This document shows, one piece after another, positions 1-5,707 of a stretch of DNA of 8,376 nt. Under the pieces are notes generated by a model, which saw nothing but the letters and a program-made list of their open reading frames with translations, searched no databases and was not told where the DNA came from. The translations under genes were made by a program, and so were the position numbers. Source of the stretch: Verrucomicrobiota bacterium (GTDB lineage Bacteria > Verrucomicrobiota > Verrucomicrobiia > Methylacidiphilales > Verrucolacustridaceae); NCBI GenBank assembly GCA_010025475.1, contig RGTE01000050.1, positions 1 to 8,376 of the forward strand. Direction: 5' to 3'. How positions within the stretch are numbered: the first letter of the stretch is position 1; every line of letters starts with the position of its first letter.

Positions 1-505
1 AGCTGGGAGCAAGGGTTGCTTGGTTGAGGGTGGCGATGCCCGGCTTGGGGGTAGGGTTAAGGTTGATTTTTTCGGCATGGAGGGACGCCGTGGCGGGAGC
101 GCTCACGGGAGCGGCAGAAGCTGAGCGGGTTTTTTCAAGGGCGATCACCAGTTTGTCCATGGCAACAGTCAACTGGTCGATTTTCTGGGAAAGGTTGGAC
201 GCCCAGGTCGGTTCCGACGAAGTCGATGACCCTCCTGCGCTTTGAGTCCCTGCGGGGGCAGGGCTGCGAAGTGCCTCGGCGTTGCTTTGGGCGACGCCTG
301 CGGGTGCGGTGGCAGGTTGGGATGCGGGCCCATCTGCCGGCTTCAGGGTTGAAAAAGCAACCCATTCGGTGCCCCCTTCGACAACGACCAAGGTGGCATC
401 AGTGAGGGTACCGGAGGTCTTGAGGGCTAGGAGGCCGGCTAAAGCGATCGGCCCGGCGGCCTGATTCTGGGCGTCAACGTAGTAGTAACGGGCCTCGGCG
501 CTCAC
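1..505 (-). CDS. GYF_2-domain protein, C-terminus beyond left edge
   Basis: An open frame of 168 codons runs without a stop from a GTG at 503-505 (minus strand) off the left edge. Residues about 3-50 match the GYF_2 (DUF4339) domain pattern: an aromatic start (ARYYYVDAQNQAAGP), a middle helix ending in a TSG turn (LLALKTSGTLTDATLV) and a closing EGGTEWV. Family members act as small interaction modules, often near membrane proteins, and no catalytic role is implied. After the domain comes a long Ala/Pro/Ser-rich linker, then a short amphipathic helix (SNLSQKIDQLTVAMDKLVIAL) that could be a coiled coil. The GTG start was chosen because it overlaps the TGA of the upstream gene in a GTGA junction, which suggests translational coupling; no Shine-Dalgarno sequence is visible. 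Domain call is fairly secure; overall function is unknown. Confidence 0.72.
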   Translation of the reverse strand, partial: MSAEARYYYVDAQNQAAGPIALAGLLALKTSGTLTDATLVVVEGGTEWVAFSTLKPADGPASQPATAPAGVAQSNAEALRSPAPAGTQSAGGSSTSSEPTWASNLSQKIDQLTVAMDKLVIALEKTRSASAAPVSAPATASLHAEKINLNPTPKPGIATLNQATLAPS

Positions 506-789
506 CTGGAACAAGCTTGGCGGGAGGTGGGTGGATTGGCCAGTCCCGAGGACGCAAAAGTTGACAGATAGTCGTAGGCTTTTCGGTAGCTTTTGGATTC
601 GAGGAAATGAGATAGGCGGGGGTCGAGTTGGGGGGAGAGCTCCGAAGAAAGAGAATCAAGGGCGAGGCCGGTGGCTTTCAATTTTTCAGCCCAAGAGGGA
701 TGAGGAGATCCGGCCCTACCTTGGTTCACAGCCCCAAGATACTCAGAAAGAGCGGAGTAAAGGCGGGATTCGGAGGGGGAAAGGGGCAT
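502..789 (-). CDS. small hypothetical helical protein, coupled to the GYF_2 gene
   Basis: This 95-residue protein starts at ATG 787-789 and ends with a TGA that overlaps the GTG of the next gene. I do not recognise the family. The sequence is soluble-looking and mostly helical (SRLYSALSEYLGAVNQ near the N-terminus, RLSHFLESKSYRKAYDYL in the C-terminal half), with no membrane segment, signal peptide or cysteine-metal motif. A longer form from TTG 844-846 would add 19 residues and is possible; neither start has a clear Shine-Dalgarno sequence. It is read divergently from leuB. The coding case rests on the protein-like composition and the GTGA junction with a recognisable domain protein. It may act with the GYF_2 protein, but that is inference. 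Confidence 0.6.
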   Translation of the reverse strand: MPLSPSESRLYSALSEYLGAVNQGRAGSPHPSWAEKLKATGLALDSLSSELSPQLDPRLSHFLESKSYRKAYDYLSTFASSGLANPPTSRQACSR

Positions 790-863
790 TTTCAAAAGAT
801 AGAATGGCGTTTTCGGGGTGTCGAATGCTTGAGTCGGCGGGGCCAACGATTTAGCAATAATAG
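790..863. promoter_or_regulatory. divergent spacer between the hypothetical gene and leuB
   Basis: Both transcription units are read outward from this 74-base stretch, so promoters for both should lie in it or just inside the genes. It is more AT-rich than its surroundings close to leuB. A TTGAGT at 829-834 and an AATAAT at 856-861 resemble -35 and -10 boxes for leuB, but they are 21 bases apart and the second abuts the ATG, so I do not call a promoter. No leader peptide, T-box or leucine-responsive attenuator structure is visible. If the minus-strand gene starts at TTG 846, the true spacer is only 17 bases. Confidence 0.3.
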
Positions 864-1970
864 ATGGCAGATGTGAAGGGCAGGGTCGCGGTTTTGTCCG
901 GGGACGGAATCGGGCCGGAGGTGATGGAAGCGACCCTCCAAGTGGCGGAGGCTGTCGAAAATAGCCACGGGTTCAAGCTCGAGTGGAAAAAGGGTTTGGT
1001 GGGCGGAGCGGGCATTGATGCGAAGGGCAAAGCCCTTCCCGAGGAGACCCTTGAGTTGTGCAAGTCCTCCACGGCGGTGTTGTTCGGGAGCGTGGGCGGG
1101 CCGAAGTGGGAATCCCTGCCTCCCAACGAGCAACCCGAACGGGCGGCACTGTTGCCGCTGAGAAAAATTTTCGGTCTCTATGCGAATCTAAGGCCGGCGG
1201 TTTTGTATCCGGAACTGGCGGGGTGTTCTCCGCTGAGGCCGGAACGGGTGGCGGGCGGATTCGACGTGTTGGTGGTGCGGGAACTGACCGGGGGTCTCTA
1301 TTTTGGGCAACCCAAGGAGACGGTGAAGAAAGGGGCTGGGGAACGGGCGGTGGACACGATGGCGTACGAGACCCACGAGATTGAAAGAGTCACGGAGGTG
1401 GCCTTTCGGGCGGCGGCAGGAAGAAAAAAGAAGGTCACCTTGGTCGATAAGGCCAACGTTTTGGAGAGCAGCCTGCTTTGGCGGAAAACCGTGAAGGCTT
1501 TGGCAGCCCGACATCCGGGGATCGCCTTGGATTTTATCTACGTGGACAATGCGGCCATGCAGTTGGTGCGCGATCCGGGCCGGTTCGATGTGCTGCTTTG
1601 TGAAAATCTTTTCGGGGACATCCTGAGCGACGAGGCGGCGGCGGTGGCTGGATCGCTGGGGATGTTGCCGAGTGCCTCCCTGGGGCAGGGAACCTTCGGC
1701 CTTTACGAACCGGCGGGGGGATCGGCCCCGGACATCGCCGGGAAGGGGATCGCCAATCCGATTGCGCAGATCCTTTCGCTGGCATTGATGCTGGAAATGA
1801 GCTTTGGGCAACCCACGGCCGCGGGGGCGATCCGGTCGGCGGTGGCGGGAGTGATCCGCGATGGGTGGCGGACCGCCGACATAGCCGCACCCGGAGAGAA
1901 GTCCAGGAGCACGCGGGAGATTGCGGGCGAGATCGCCCGCCGAGTCGCCTCCGGTTCGGGAAAGAGATAG
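864..1970 (+). CDS. leuB: 3-isopropylmalate dehydrogenase
   Basis: LeuB oxidises and decarboxylates 3-isopropylmalate to 2-oxoisocaproate with NAD+, the third dedicated step of leucine synthesis, in the cytosol. The 368-residue product has normal family length and the complete set of signatures: GDGIGPEV at 13-20, substrate arginines R100 (LLPLRK), R110 (ANLRP) and R139 (VVRELTGG), Y146, K196 (VDKANVLESS), and metal-binding aspartates D228 (YVDNAAMQLV), D252 and D256 (FGDILSDEAA). The segment EPAGGSAPDIAG around 282-293 carries Gly where many LeuBs have His, a variant that also exists in the family. The ATG at 864 gives the expected N-terminus, but no Shine-Dalgarno sequence precedes it. It is the first gene of the plus-strand run; other leu genes are not in the window. 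Confidence 0.96.
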   Translation: MADVKGRVAVLSGDGIGPEVMEATLQVAEAVENSHGFKLEWKKGLVGGAGIDAKGKALPEETLELCKSSTAVLFGSVGGPKWESLPPNEQPERAALLPLRKIFGLYANLRPAVLYPELAGCSPLRPERVAGGFDVLVVRELTGGLYFGQPKETVKKGAGERAVDTMAYETHEIERVTEVAFRAAAGRKKKVTLVDKANVLESSLLWRKTVKALAARHPGIALDFIYVDNAAMQLVRDPGRFDVLLCENLFGDILSDEAAAVAGSLGMLPSASLGQGTFGLYEPAGGSAPDIAGKGIANPIAQILSLALMLEMSFGQPTAAGAIRSAVAGVIRDGWRTADIAAPGEKSRSTREIAGEIARRVASGSGKR

Positions 1971-1979
1971 AAAGGAATC

Positions 1980-2666
1980 ATGCCTTCGACCCTGTTTGAG
2001 CTGATGCGGTTGGGCGGACCCATCATGTGGGTCATCCTGGGGGCGAGCATCGTGGCGGTGGCGGTTTTCGCGGAACGGATCTTCGAATACCGACGGATGG
2101 GTGTGCCGCTTGATCCGTTTCTGGATGGCATCCATGCCTTGGTGAAGGAGAAGCGTTTTGCGGAGGCCTTGGAGCGGTGTGACGAGGCGCACGGGCCGGC
2201 GGTGCGGGTCGTGCAGGCGGCATTATTGAAACGGGACCTGCCCCTGGGTGATCTCCGGGAGGCGTTGCAGGAGGTGGCGCAACTCCAGGTGCCGAGGCTG
2301 GAAAAGAATCTCTCGATCTTGGCCACGGTGGGTTACGTTTCGCCGCTGCTGGGGCTTTTGGGGACGGTCACCGGAATGATCCGGGTCTTTCAAACGGTCA
2401 ACATGGCCCGGGGCACGGTGCCGGTGGGGGAGTTGGCCGGGGGAATCTGGGAGGCTCTGTTGACCACGGCCGGAGGGCTGGTGGTGGCCATTCCCGCGTA
2501 CGTGGCGTACAACTTTCTCGTCTCGCGGATGAACGGGGCGGTACAGGATATGGAGCGGGCCGGGATCGAGATGGTGCAGATCCTGAAGGAGGGGGGTAGA
2601 GCGAGGTCGACTGCCGTGGTCACGCCAGTCACGACAGAACCGCGGGCGGAAAAGCCGCCGGCATGA
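1980..2666 (+). CDS. exbB: MotA/TolQ/ExbB-family proton channel protein
   Basis: This 228-residue inner-membrane protein belongs to the MotA/TolQ/ExbB family. Together with an ExbD partner it forms the proton-conducting motor that energises TonB. Three membrane segments are visible at about 13-32, 112-138 and 158-180, with a cytoplasmic stretch (about 35-110) between the first two. The diagnostic segments are LSILATVGYVSPLLGLLGTV before and in the second helix and LLTTAGGLVVAIPAYVAYN in the third. The ATG at 1980 lies 9 bases after the leuB stop and is preceded by AGGA at 1973-1976, a rather short spacing. The TGA overlaps the next ATG. A TolQ assignment cannot be excluded from sequence alone, but the TonB-like third gene and the absence of tolB/pal favour ExbB. 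Confidence 0.92.
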   Translation: MPSTLFELMRLGGPIMWVILGASIVAVAVFAERIFEYRRMGVPLDPFLDGIHALVKEKRFAEALERCDEAHGPAVRVVQAALLKRDLPLGDLREALQEVAQLQVPRLEKNLSILATVGYVSPLLGLLGTVTGMIRVFQTVNMARGTVPVGELAGGIWEALLTTAGGLVVAIPAYVAYNFLVSRMNGAVQDMERAGIEMVQILKEGGRARSTAVVTPVTTEPRAEKPPA

Positions 2667-3082
2667 AGGTAAGAACCTCCGTCCGGATCCTGCGGGGGCC
2701 CCTGGATGTGGCGCCGCTGGTGGACGTGATCCTGCTATTGCTGATCTTTTTTTTGCTGACCTCGAGTTTTGTATTTCAGCCGGGTATCGTGATTGATCCA
2801 CCCGCGGCCGGGCAATCCAAGGGAGGGGTGACGGACACCCGGTATGTGATCACCGCCACGGCCGGGCTGAAGCCGCAGATCTTTTTCAACGACCGGGTGA
2901 CAGATCTGGCCAAGTTGCGCGTGGAACTCGCCCGGATCGCCAAGTCGGAACCGAGGGCCGCGGTGGTGATCCGGGCGGACCGGGACCTGCGACACGGGGT
3001 GGTGGCCCAGATCCTGGACACCGTGGTACAGAACGGGCTTTCCGCGGTGCTGGCCTCGAAATCCGACGGCACGGGCAAATGA
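2663..3082 (+). CDS. exbD: ExbD/TolR-family biopolymer transport protein
   Basis: The 139-residue product is the ExbD/TolR partner of the preceding channel protein. It has a short cytoplasmic N-terminus, one membrane helix (about 17-38, APLVDVILLLLIFFLLTSSF) and a periplasmic domain with the usual alternating pattern ending in VVIRADRDLRHGVVAQILD. D21, at the start of the helix in PLVDVI, matches the conserved proton-carrying aspartate of the family (Asp25 in E. coli ExbD). The start codon overlaps the previous stop as ATGA, and its own stop overlaps the next start in the same way. There is no strong ribosome binding site, so translation probably depends on coupling to exbB. Confidence 0.92.
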   Translation: MKVRTSVRILRGPLDVAPLVDVILLLLIFFLLTSSFVFQPGIVIDPPAAGQSKGGVTDTRYVITATAGLKPQIFFNDRVTDLAKLRVELARIAKSEPRAAVVIRADRDLRHGVVAQILDTVVQNGLSAVLASKSDGTGK

Positions 3083-3813
3083 AATTCGGATTCCCCGGGC
3101 TCAGGACGCGTCCGGGCCGCCGTCTGGCCGGTTTTGTGGTTCTTTCGCTGAGCGCCCATGCCCTTGCTTTTTCCTTTTTCCGGGATCCAGGGGAGTTTGC
3201 GCCGATTCCGCCGCCCAGTCCGGGAAAGGTGGTGTGGATGAAGGAAGCGGAGCTTCCCGGAGGTTACGCGCAAATCTTCGAGCCTTCAGCCATCGTGTAT
3301 CCCGGTACTTTGCCAGTGCGGTTGTCCGAGCAGGTCGTGCTTCCGTGGCAGGACACCCAGTGGGCGGCGCAGGTGGTGGTGCCCGCGCCGCTGTTTCGCC
3401 CGGGCCAAGTCGGAGCCGACGCTCCCTTGGCCGTTCGCGCGGAGACAGCCCTGGCACAGTTTCAAAGCACCCGGCTACCGAAGGCTGGGCCGGCAAAGGG
3501 GCGGCCAGTCCTGCAGACCTGGCACGAGATTACCGGGGAGCTGAAAGACCGGAAACCGACGGCTCCGCTGGAATTGCCGATGGTGAAAAGCGCCAGTGCG
3601 CTGGAGCCCACTTCGGCGAGGATCGGGGTGGATGAGGACGGAGCGGTGCGTTTTGTTTTCCTGGAGGGGACGAGCGGGGATCCGGTCGTGGACCGCGAGG
3701 CCCTCAACCTGCTGCGGGGATGGCGGTTTGAGCCTTCGCCAGGCCGGTGGGTTCAATGGGGGCGGGTGAGGGTGCTTTGGGCGGTGGAGCCTTCCCCGGA
3801 GGCCAAACCTTGA
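3079..3813 (+). CDS. TonB-like energy transducer with C-terminal TonB domain
   Basis: This 244-residue protein is anchored by one N-terminal membrane helix (about 16-34) after a basic segment. S23 and H27 in LSLSAHALAF fit the Ser-x3-His pattern of the TonB transmembrane helix that contacts ExbB/ExbD. A long periplasmic spacer follows; it has scattered prolines but not the classical Glu-Pro/Lys-Pro repeats. The last 60 or so residues resemble the TonB C-terminal fold: IGVDEDGAVRFVFLEGTSG, then DREALNLLRGWRFEPSPG, then a strand VRVLWAVEP. This domain should touch TonB-dependent receptors in the outer membrane. The ATGA overlap with exbD fixes the start and supports a functional set. Whether it serves siderophores, vitamin B12 or sugars cannot be told; no receptor gene is in the window. 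Confidence 0.85.
   Translation: MKFGFPGLRTRPGRRLAGFVVLSLSAHALAFSFFRDPGEFAPIPPPSPGKVVWMKEAELPGGYAQIFEPSAIVYPGTLPVRLSEQVVLPWQDTQWAAQVVVPAPLFRPGQVGADAPLAVRAETALAQFQSTRLPKAGPAKGRPVLQTWHEITGELKDRKPTAPLELPMVKSASALEPTSARIGVDEDGAVRFVFLEGTSGDPVVDREALNLLRGWRFEPSPGRWVQWGRVRVLWAVEPSPEAKP
3798..3802 (+). promoter_or_regulatory. Shine-Dalgarno sequence deciding the TTG start at 3810
   Basis: GGAGG lies 7 bases upstream of a TTG at 3810-3812 and inside the last codons of the TonB-like gene. Together with the TTGA overlap it decides the start of the zinc-ribbon gene. The alternative upstream ATGs in the same frame (from 3747) lie inside the TonB domain coding region and would add a glycine-rich, unlikely N-terminus. 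Confidence 0.7.
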
Positions 3814-4040
3814 CCCTGACTCCTTCACAACTTCTTCTGGGCTATCTTTGCCTTTTTCTTGGCATCGTTTTTGTTTTGTGGATGGTTGGAGGATGGCAAG
3901 CGTCGCGTCTTTTCCGCCGTCACCGGGAAACCATTTCCTGTCCGCACTGCGGGACGCGCAACCCGCGGGAACACGCCTGGCACACCCTGCGTTGCCGCCG
4001 TTGCGGCGCCCGGCATCCCGTCACGACTGAAAGGAGTTAG
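3810..4040 (+). CDS. small membrane protein with cytoplasmic zinc ribbon
   Basis: A 76-residue protein starting at TTG, which overlaps the stop of the TonB-like gene as TTGA and has a GGAGG ahead of it. One hydrophobic helix spans about residues 8-28 (LLLGYLCLFLGIVFVLWMVG). A basic stretch (RLFRRHR) follows, so by the positive-inside rule the C-terminus is probably cytoplasmic. Two CxxC knuckles, C44-P-H-C47 and C62-R-R-C65, are spaced like a zinc ribbon (CPHCGTRNP and LRCRRCGARHP). I do not recognise a named family. Tight coupling to exbB, exbD and the TonB-like gene suggests an accessory of that complex or a metal or redox sensor, but this is inference. Its last codons contain the ribosome binding site of the next gene. 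Confidence 0.75.
   Translation: MTLTPSQLLLGYLCLFLGIVFVLWMVGGWQASRLFRRHRETISCPHCGTRNPREHAWHTLRCRRCGARHPVTTERS
4031..4036 (+). promoter_or_regulatory. Shine-Dalgarno sequence of the IMP dehydrogenase gene
   Basis: AAGGAG sits 7 bases before the ATG at 4044, within the last codons of the zinc-ribbon gene. It is one of the two strongest ribosome binding sites in the window and fixes the start of the downstream gene. It also implies that this gene can be translated independently of the coupled cassette ahead of it. Confidence 0.75.
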
Positions 4041-4043
4041 CCC

Positions 4044-5207
4044 ATGGGCATGTGGATTGGAAGGAACCGGAAAGCACGCGTCACCTACGGCTTTGATGAA
4101 ATCGCCCTCGTCCCGGGCGATGTGACGGTCAACCCCAACGAGGTCAACACGGAGTTCTCCATCGGCAAACATACCTTCAAGGTGCCGATTCTTGCCTCGG
4201 CGATGGACGGGGTGGTGGATGTGAAGTTTGCGGTGGCGATGGGGAAGATGGGTGGGTTGGCGGTACTGAATCTGGAGGGAGTGCAGACCCGCTATGAAAA
4301 TCCCGCCGACGTGCTCTCCCAGATCGCCAAAGCCGACAAGGACACCAGCACCCACCTGATCCAGAAAATGTACATTCCACCGATCAAGGAGGAGCTGATC
4401 GCCAAACGGATCAAGGAGATGAAGAAAGCCGGCATCGTGGCGGCGGTTTCCTCCATTCCCCAGAAGGCGGAGAAGTACGGGGCGATCGCCCAAAAGGCCG
4501 GCGCGGACATTTTTGTGGTGCAGTCGACTGTTTCCACCGTCCGGCACATTTCCTCGGAGTACAAGACCCTCGATCTGGCCAGGTTCTGCAAGACGATGAA
4601 AATCCCGGTGGTCGTGGGAAACACGGTTACCTACGGGGTAAGCCTTGAACTGATGGAGGCCGGGATTTCCGGTCTGCTGGTCGGCGTGGGACCGGGGGCG
4701 GCCTGTACGACGCGGGGAGTGCTGGGCTTAGGGGTGCCGCAGGTGACGGCCACGGTCGACTGCGCGGCGGCCCGGGACGCCTATCACAAAAAGACCGGTC
4801 GTTATGTCCCCATCATCACGGATGGTGGGATGAACAAAGGCGGGGACATCTGCAAGGCATTCGCCTGCGGGGCGGATGCGGTGATGATCGGCAGCGCCTT
4901 CGCACGCTGTGAGGAGGCGCCGGGGCAGGGAAATCACTGGGGCATGGCCACGCCGCACGCCAACCTGCCCCGGGGAACCCGGATCAAGGTGGGGATTACC
5001 GGAAGCTTGAGGCAGATTCTTTTCGGACCGGCCACTCTGGATGACGGATCGCAAAATCTGGTCGGGGCCATTGTCACCTGCATGGGCAACGTGGGAGCGA
5101 AGTCGATCCGGGAGTTTCAGGAGACGGAAATCATTATCGCCCCTTCGATCAAGACGGAGGGGAAGCTTTTTCAGACCGTGCAGGGGGTGGGGATGGGGAC
5201 ACGCTGA
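4044..5207 (+). CDS. guaB3: GuaB3-type IMP dehydrogenase family protein, no CBS domains
   Basis: The 387-residue product is an IMP dehydrogenase/GMP reductase-family barrel. IMP dehydrogenase oxidises IMP to XMP with NAD+, the committed step to guanine nucleotides. Visible signatures are PILASAMDGVVD (48-59), VVGNTVTYGVSLELMEAG, the active-site loop GVGPGAACTTR with the presumed catalytic Cys221, IITDGGMNKGGDICKAFACGADAVMIGS for phosphate binding, and a C-terminal region with GSLRQILFGPATLDDGSQNLVGAI. The regulatory CBS pair that interrupts ordinary GuaB (about 480-490 residues) is absent, and the length matches the shorter GuaB3 class. Whether it makes XMP or is the cell's only such enzyme cannot be seen. 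It is the last gene of the operon; the stop lies in a strong hairpin. Confidence 0.88.
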   Translation: MGMWIGRNRKARVTYGFDEIALVPGDVTVNPNEVNTEFSIGKHTFKVPILASAMDGVVDVKFAVAMGKMGGLAVLNLEGVQTRYENPADVLSQIAKADKDTSTHLIQKMYIPPIKEELIAKRIKEMKKAGIVAAVSSIPQKAEKYGAIAQKAGADIFVVQSTVSTVRHISSEYKTLDLARFCKTMKIPVVVGNTVTYGVSLELMEAGISGLLVGVGPGAACTTRGVLGLGVPQVTATVDCAAARDAYHKKTGRYVPIITDGGMNKGGDICKAFACGADAVMIGSAFARCEEAPGQGNHWGMATPHANLPRGTRIKVGITGSLRQILFGPATLDDGSQNLVGAIVTCMGNVGAKSIREFQETEIIIAPSIKTEGKLFQTVQGVGMGTR

Positions 5208-5229
5208 TTCCGCTGGAGGAATCAGCGTG
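5200..5229. terminator. 12-bp perfect hairpin over the guaB3 stop codon
   Basis: The arms CACGCTGATTCC (5200-5211) and GGAATCAGCGTG (5218-5229) are perfectly complementary around the six-base loop GCTGGA. The stop codon TGA (5205-5207) lies in the left arm. No T-run follows on either strand, so this is not a textbook intrinsic terminator. It sits between convergent genes and could work in either direction, protect the 3' end of the mRNA, or assist factor-dependent termination. Confidence 0.6.
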
Positions 5230-5258
5230 AGCGTGGATTGGGTGGAAGGATTAGGATG

Positions 5259-5285
5259 AGGTAGGGCGGCCTCGATGAGGCCGCC
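5259..5285 (+). repeat. REP-like palindrome, copy 1 (GTAG head)
   Basis: A GTAG tetranucleotide (5261-5264) is followed directly by a perfect 9-bp stem, GGCGGCCTC (5265-5273) and GAGGCCGCC (5277-5285), with loop GAT. A short head plus adjacent hairpin is the architecture of REP elements associated with RAYT (TnpA_REP) transposases. Two further copies at 5654-5707 share the head and the overall plan. It lies between two convergent genes, a typical REP location. No RAYT gene is in the window. Confidence 0.7.
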
Positions 5286-5319
5286 TAGCCTGAGTGTTTA
5301 AAGTAGATAGGTTCGCCCA

Positions 5320-5340
5320 GGAGGGCTCATTGAGGTGCCC
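5320..5340 (+). repeat. possible decayed REP-like copy
   Basis: GGAG (5320-5323) is followed by GGCTC, loop ATT, and GAG with a bulge before CCC. This resembles the copy at 5654-5678 with four bases of the left arm lost: both share AGGAGGGC, and TCATTGAGGTGCC parallels TCCATGAGGTTGCC. The stem is imperfect, so the call is tentative. Confidence 0.3.
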
Positions 5341-5358
5341 CCACCAAAAAACAGAAGC

Positions 5359-5583
5359 TCAGCCTTTGTGGGAGCCGTCGCAGAAAGGGGAGTTCTTTGT
5401 TTTGCCGCAGCCGCAGGCCCAGATGGGGCCGTCTTTTTCGACTTTGAAGGCGTGGGGAGTTTTGCCTGAACCCTTGTGGGAGCCGTCACAGTAAGGAGGA
5501 TTCTTTGTCTGGCCGCAGGAGCAGAAATAGAGGGTTTGTCCGGCTTGGGCATCGATTTTGTAGGGAGAGGGTTGCCAACTCAC
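5359..5583 (-). CDS. tandem CDGSH iron-sulfur domain protein
   Basis: The 74-residue protein carries two complete CDGSH motifs of the form CxCxxTxxxPxCDGSH: CSCGQTKNPPYCDGSH and, 36 residues later, CGCGKTKNSPFCDGSH, with a stop soon after the second. Each should bind a [2Fe-2S] cluster through three cysteines and one histidine, as in mitoNEET-type proteins; the two-motif layout resembles human CISD3 (Miner2). Such proteins are linked to electron or cluster transfer, with poorly defined partners in bacteria. The start chosen is GTG 5581-5583 (MSWQPSPYKID). The frame stays open to 5712, but the added residues would be encoded by the REP-like pair and look non-protein-like. No clear Shine-Dalgarno sequence is seen. 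The two motif-coding segments are also similar as DNA. Confidence 0.88.
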   Translation of the reverse strand: MSWQPSPYKIDAQAGQTLYFCSCGQTKNPPYCDGSHKGSGKTPHAFKVEKDGPIWACGCGKTKNSPFCDGSHKG

Positions 5584-5653
5584 CGAATCATCATTGAACC
5601 GCGCTTCAGAAAGGAAAGGTAAAATTGCCGGAACGGGAAAGGGGAACGAGGGA

Positions 5654-5678
5654 GGAGGGCAGCCTCCATGAGGTTGCC
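5654..5678 (+). repeat. REP-like palindrome, copy 2 (GGAG head)
   Basis: GGAG (5654-5657) directly precedes a 9-bp stem, GGCAGCCTC (5658-5666) and GAGGTTGCC (5670-5678), with loop CAT and one G-T wobble at 5662/5674. GTAG and GGAG are the two heads known for RAYT-linked REPs. It lies two bases from an inverted third copy, forming a BIME-like pair upstream of the CDGSH gene. Confidence 0.65.
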
Positions 5679-5680
5679 GC

Positions 5681-5707
5681 GGCAGGTTTATCGAACCTGC
5701 CCTACCT
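5681..5707 (-). repeat. REP-like palindrome, copy 3 (GTAG head), inverted
   Basis: Read on the minus strand, this copy begins AGGTAGGGC exactly like copy 1, then forms an 8-bp stem, GGCAGGTT and AACCTGCC, around CGATA. Against copy 1 it has 7 differences in 27 positions, yet the stem is kept by three paired changes (G-C to A-T, C-G to G-C, C-G to T-A). The TAG in its head is the stop codon of the HAD-NUDIX gene. With copy 2 it forms a tail-to-tail pair separated by GC (5679-5680). Confidence 0.7.

Noticed and set aside
829..861. Sigma70-like promoter for leuB (TTGAGT and AATAAT)
   Set aside because: Spacing is 21 bases and the -10-like box would place the transcription start inside the gene.
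1923..1940. Palindrome GCGGGCGA/TCGCCCGC near the end of leuB
   Set aside because: The codons for Ala-Gly-Glu-Ile-Ala-Arg explain it, it has no T-run or repeat head, and it is not repeated elsewhere in the window.
1188..2192. 334-codon open frame on the minus strand across leuB and exbB
   Set aside because: It is antisense to two clearly recognised genes, is rich in His/Arg/Pro/Gln as expected from GC-rich shadow frames, and shows no family pattern.
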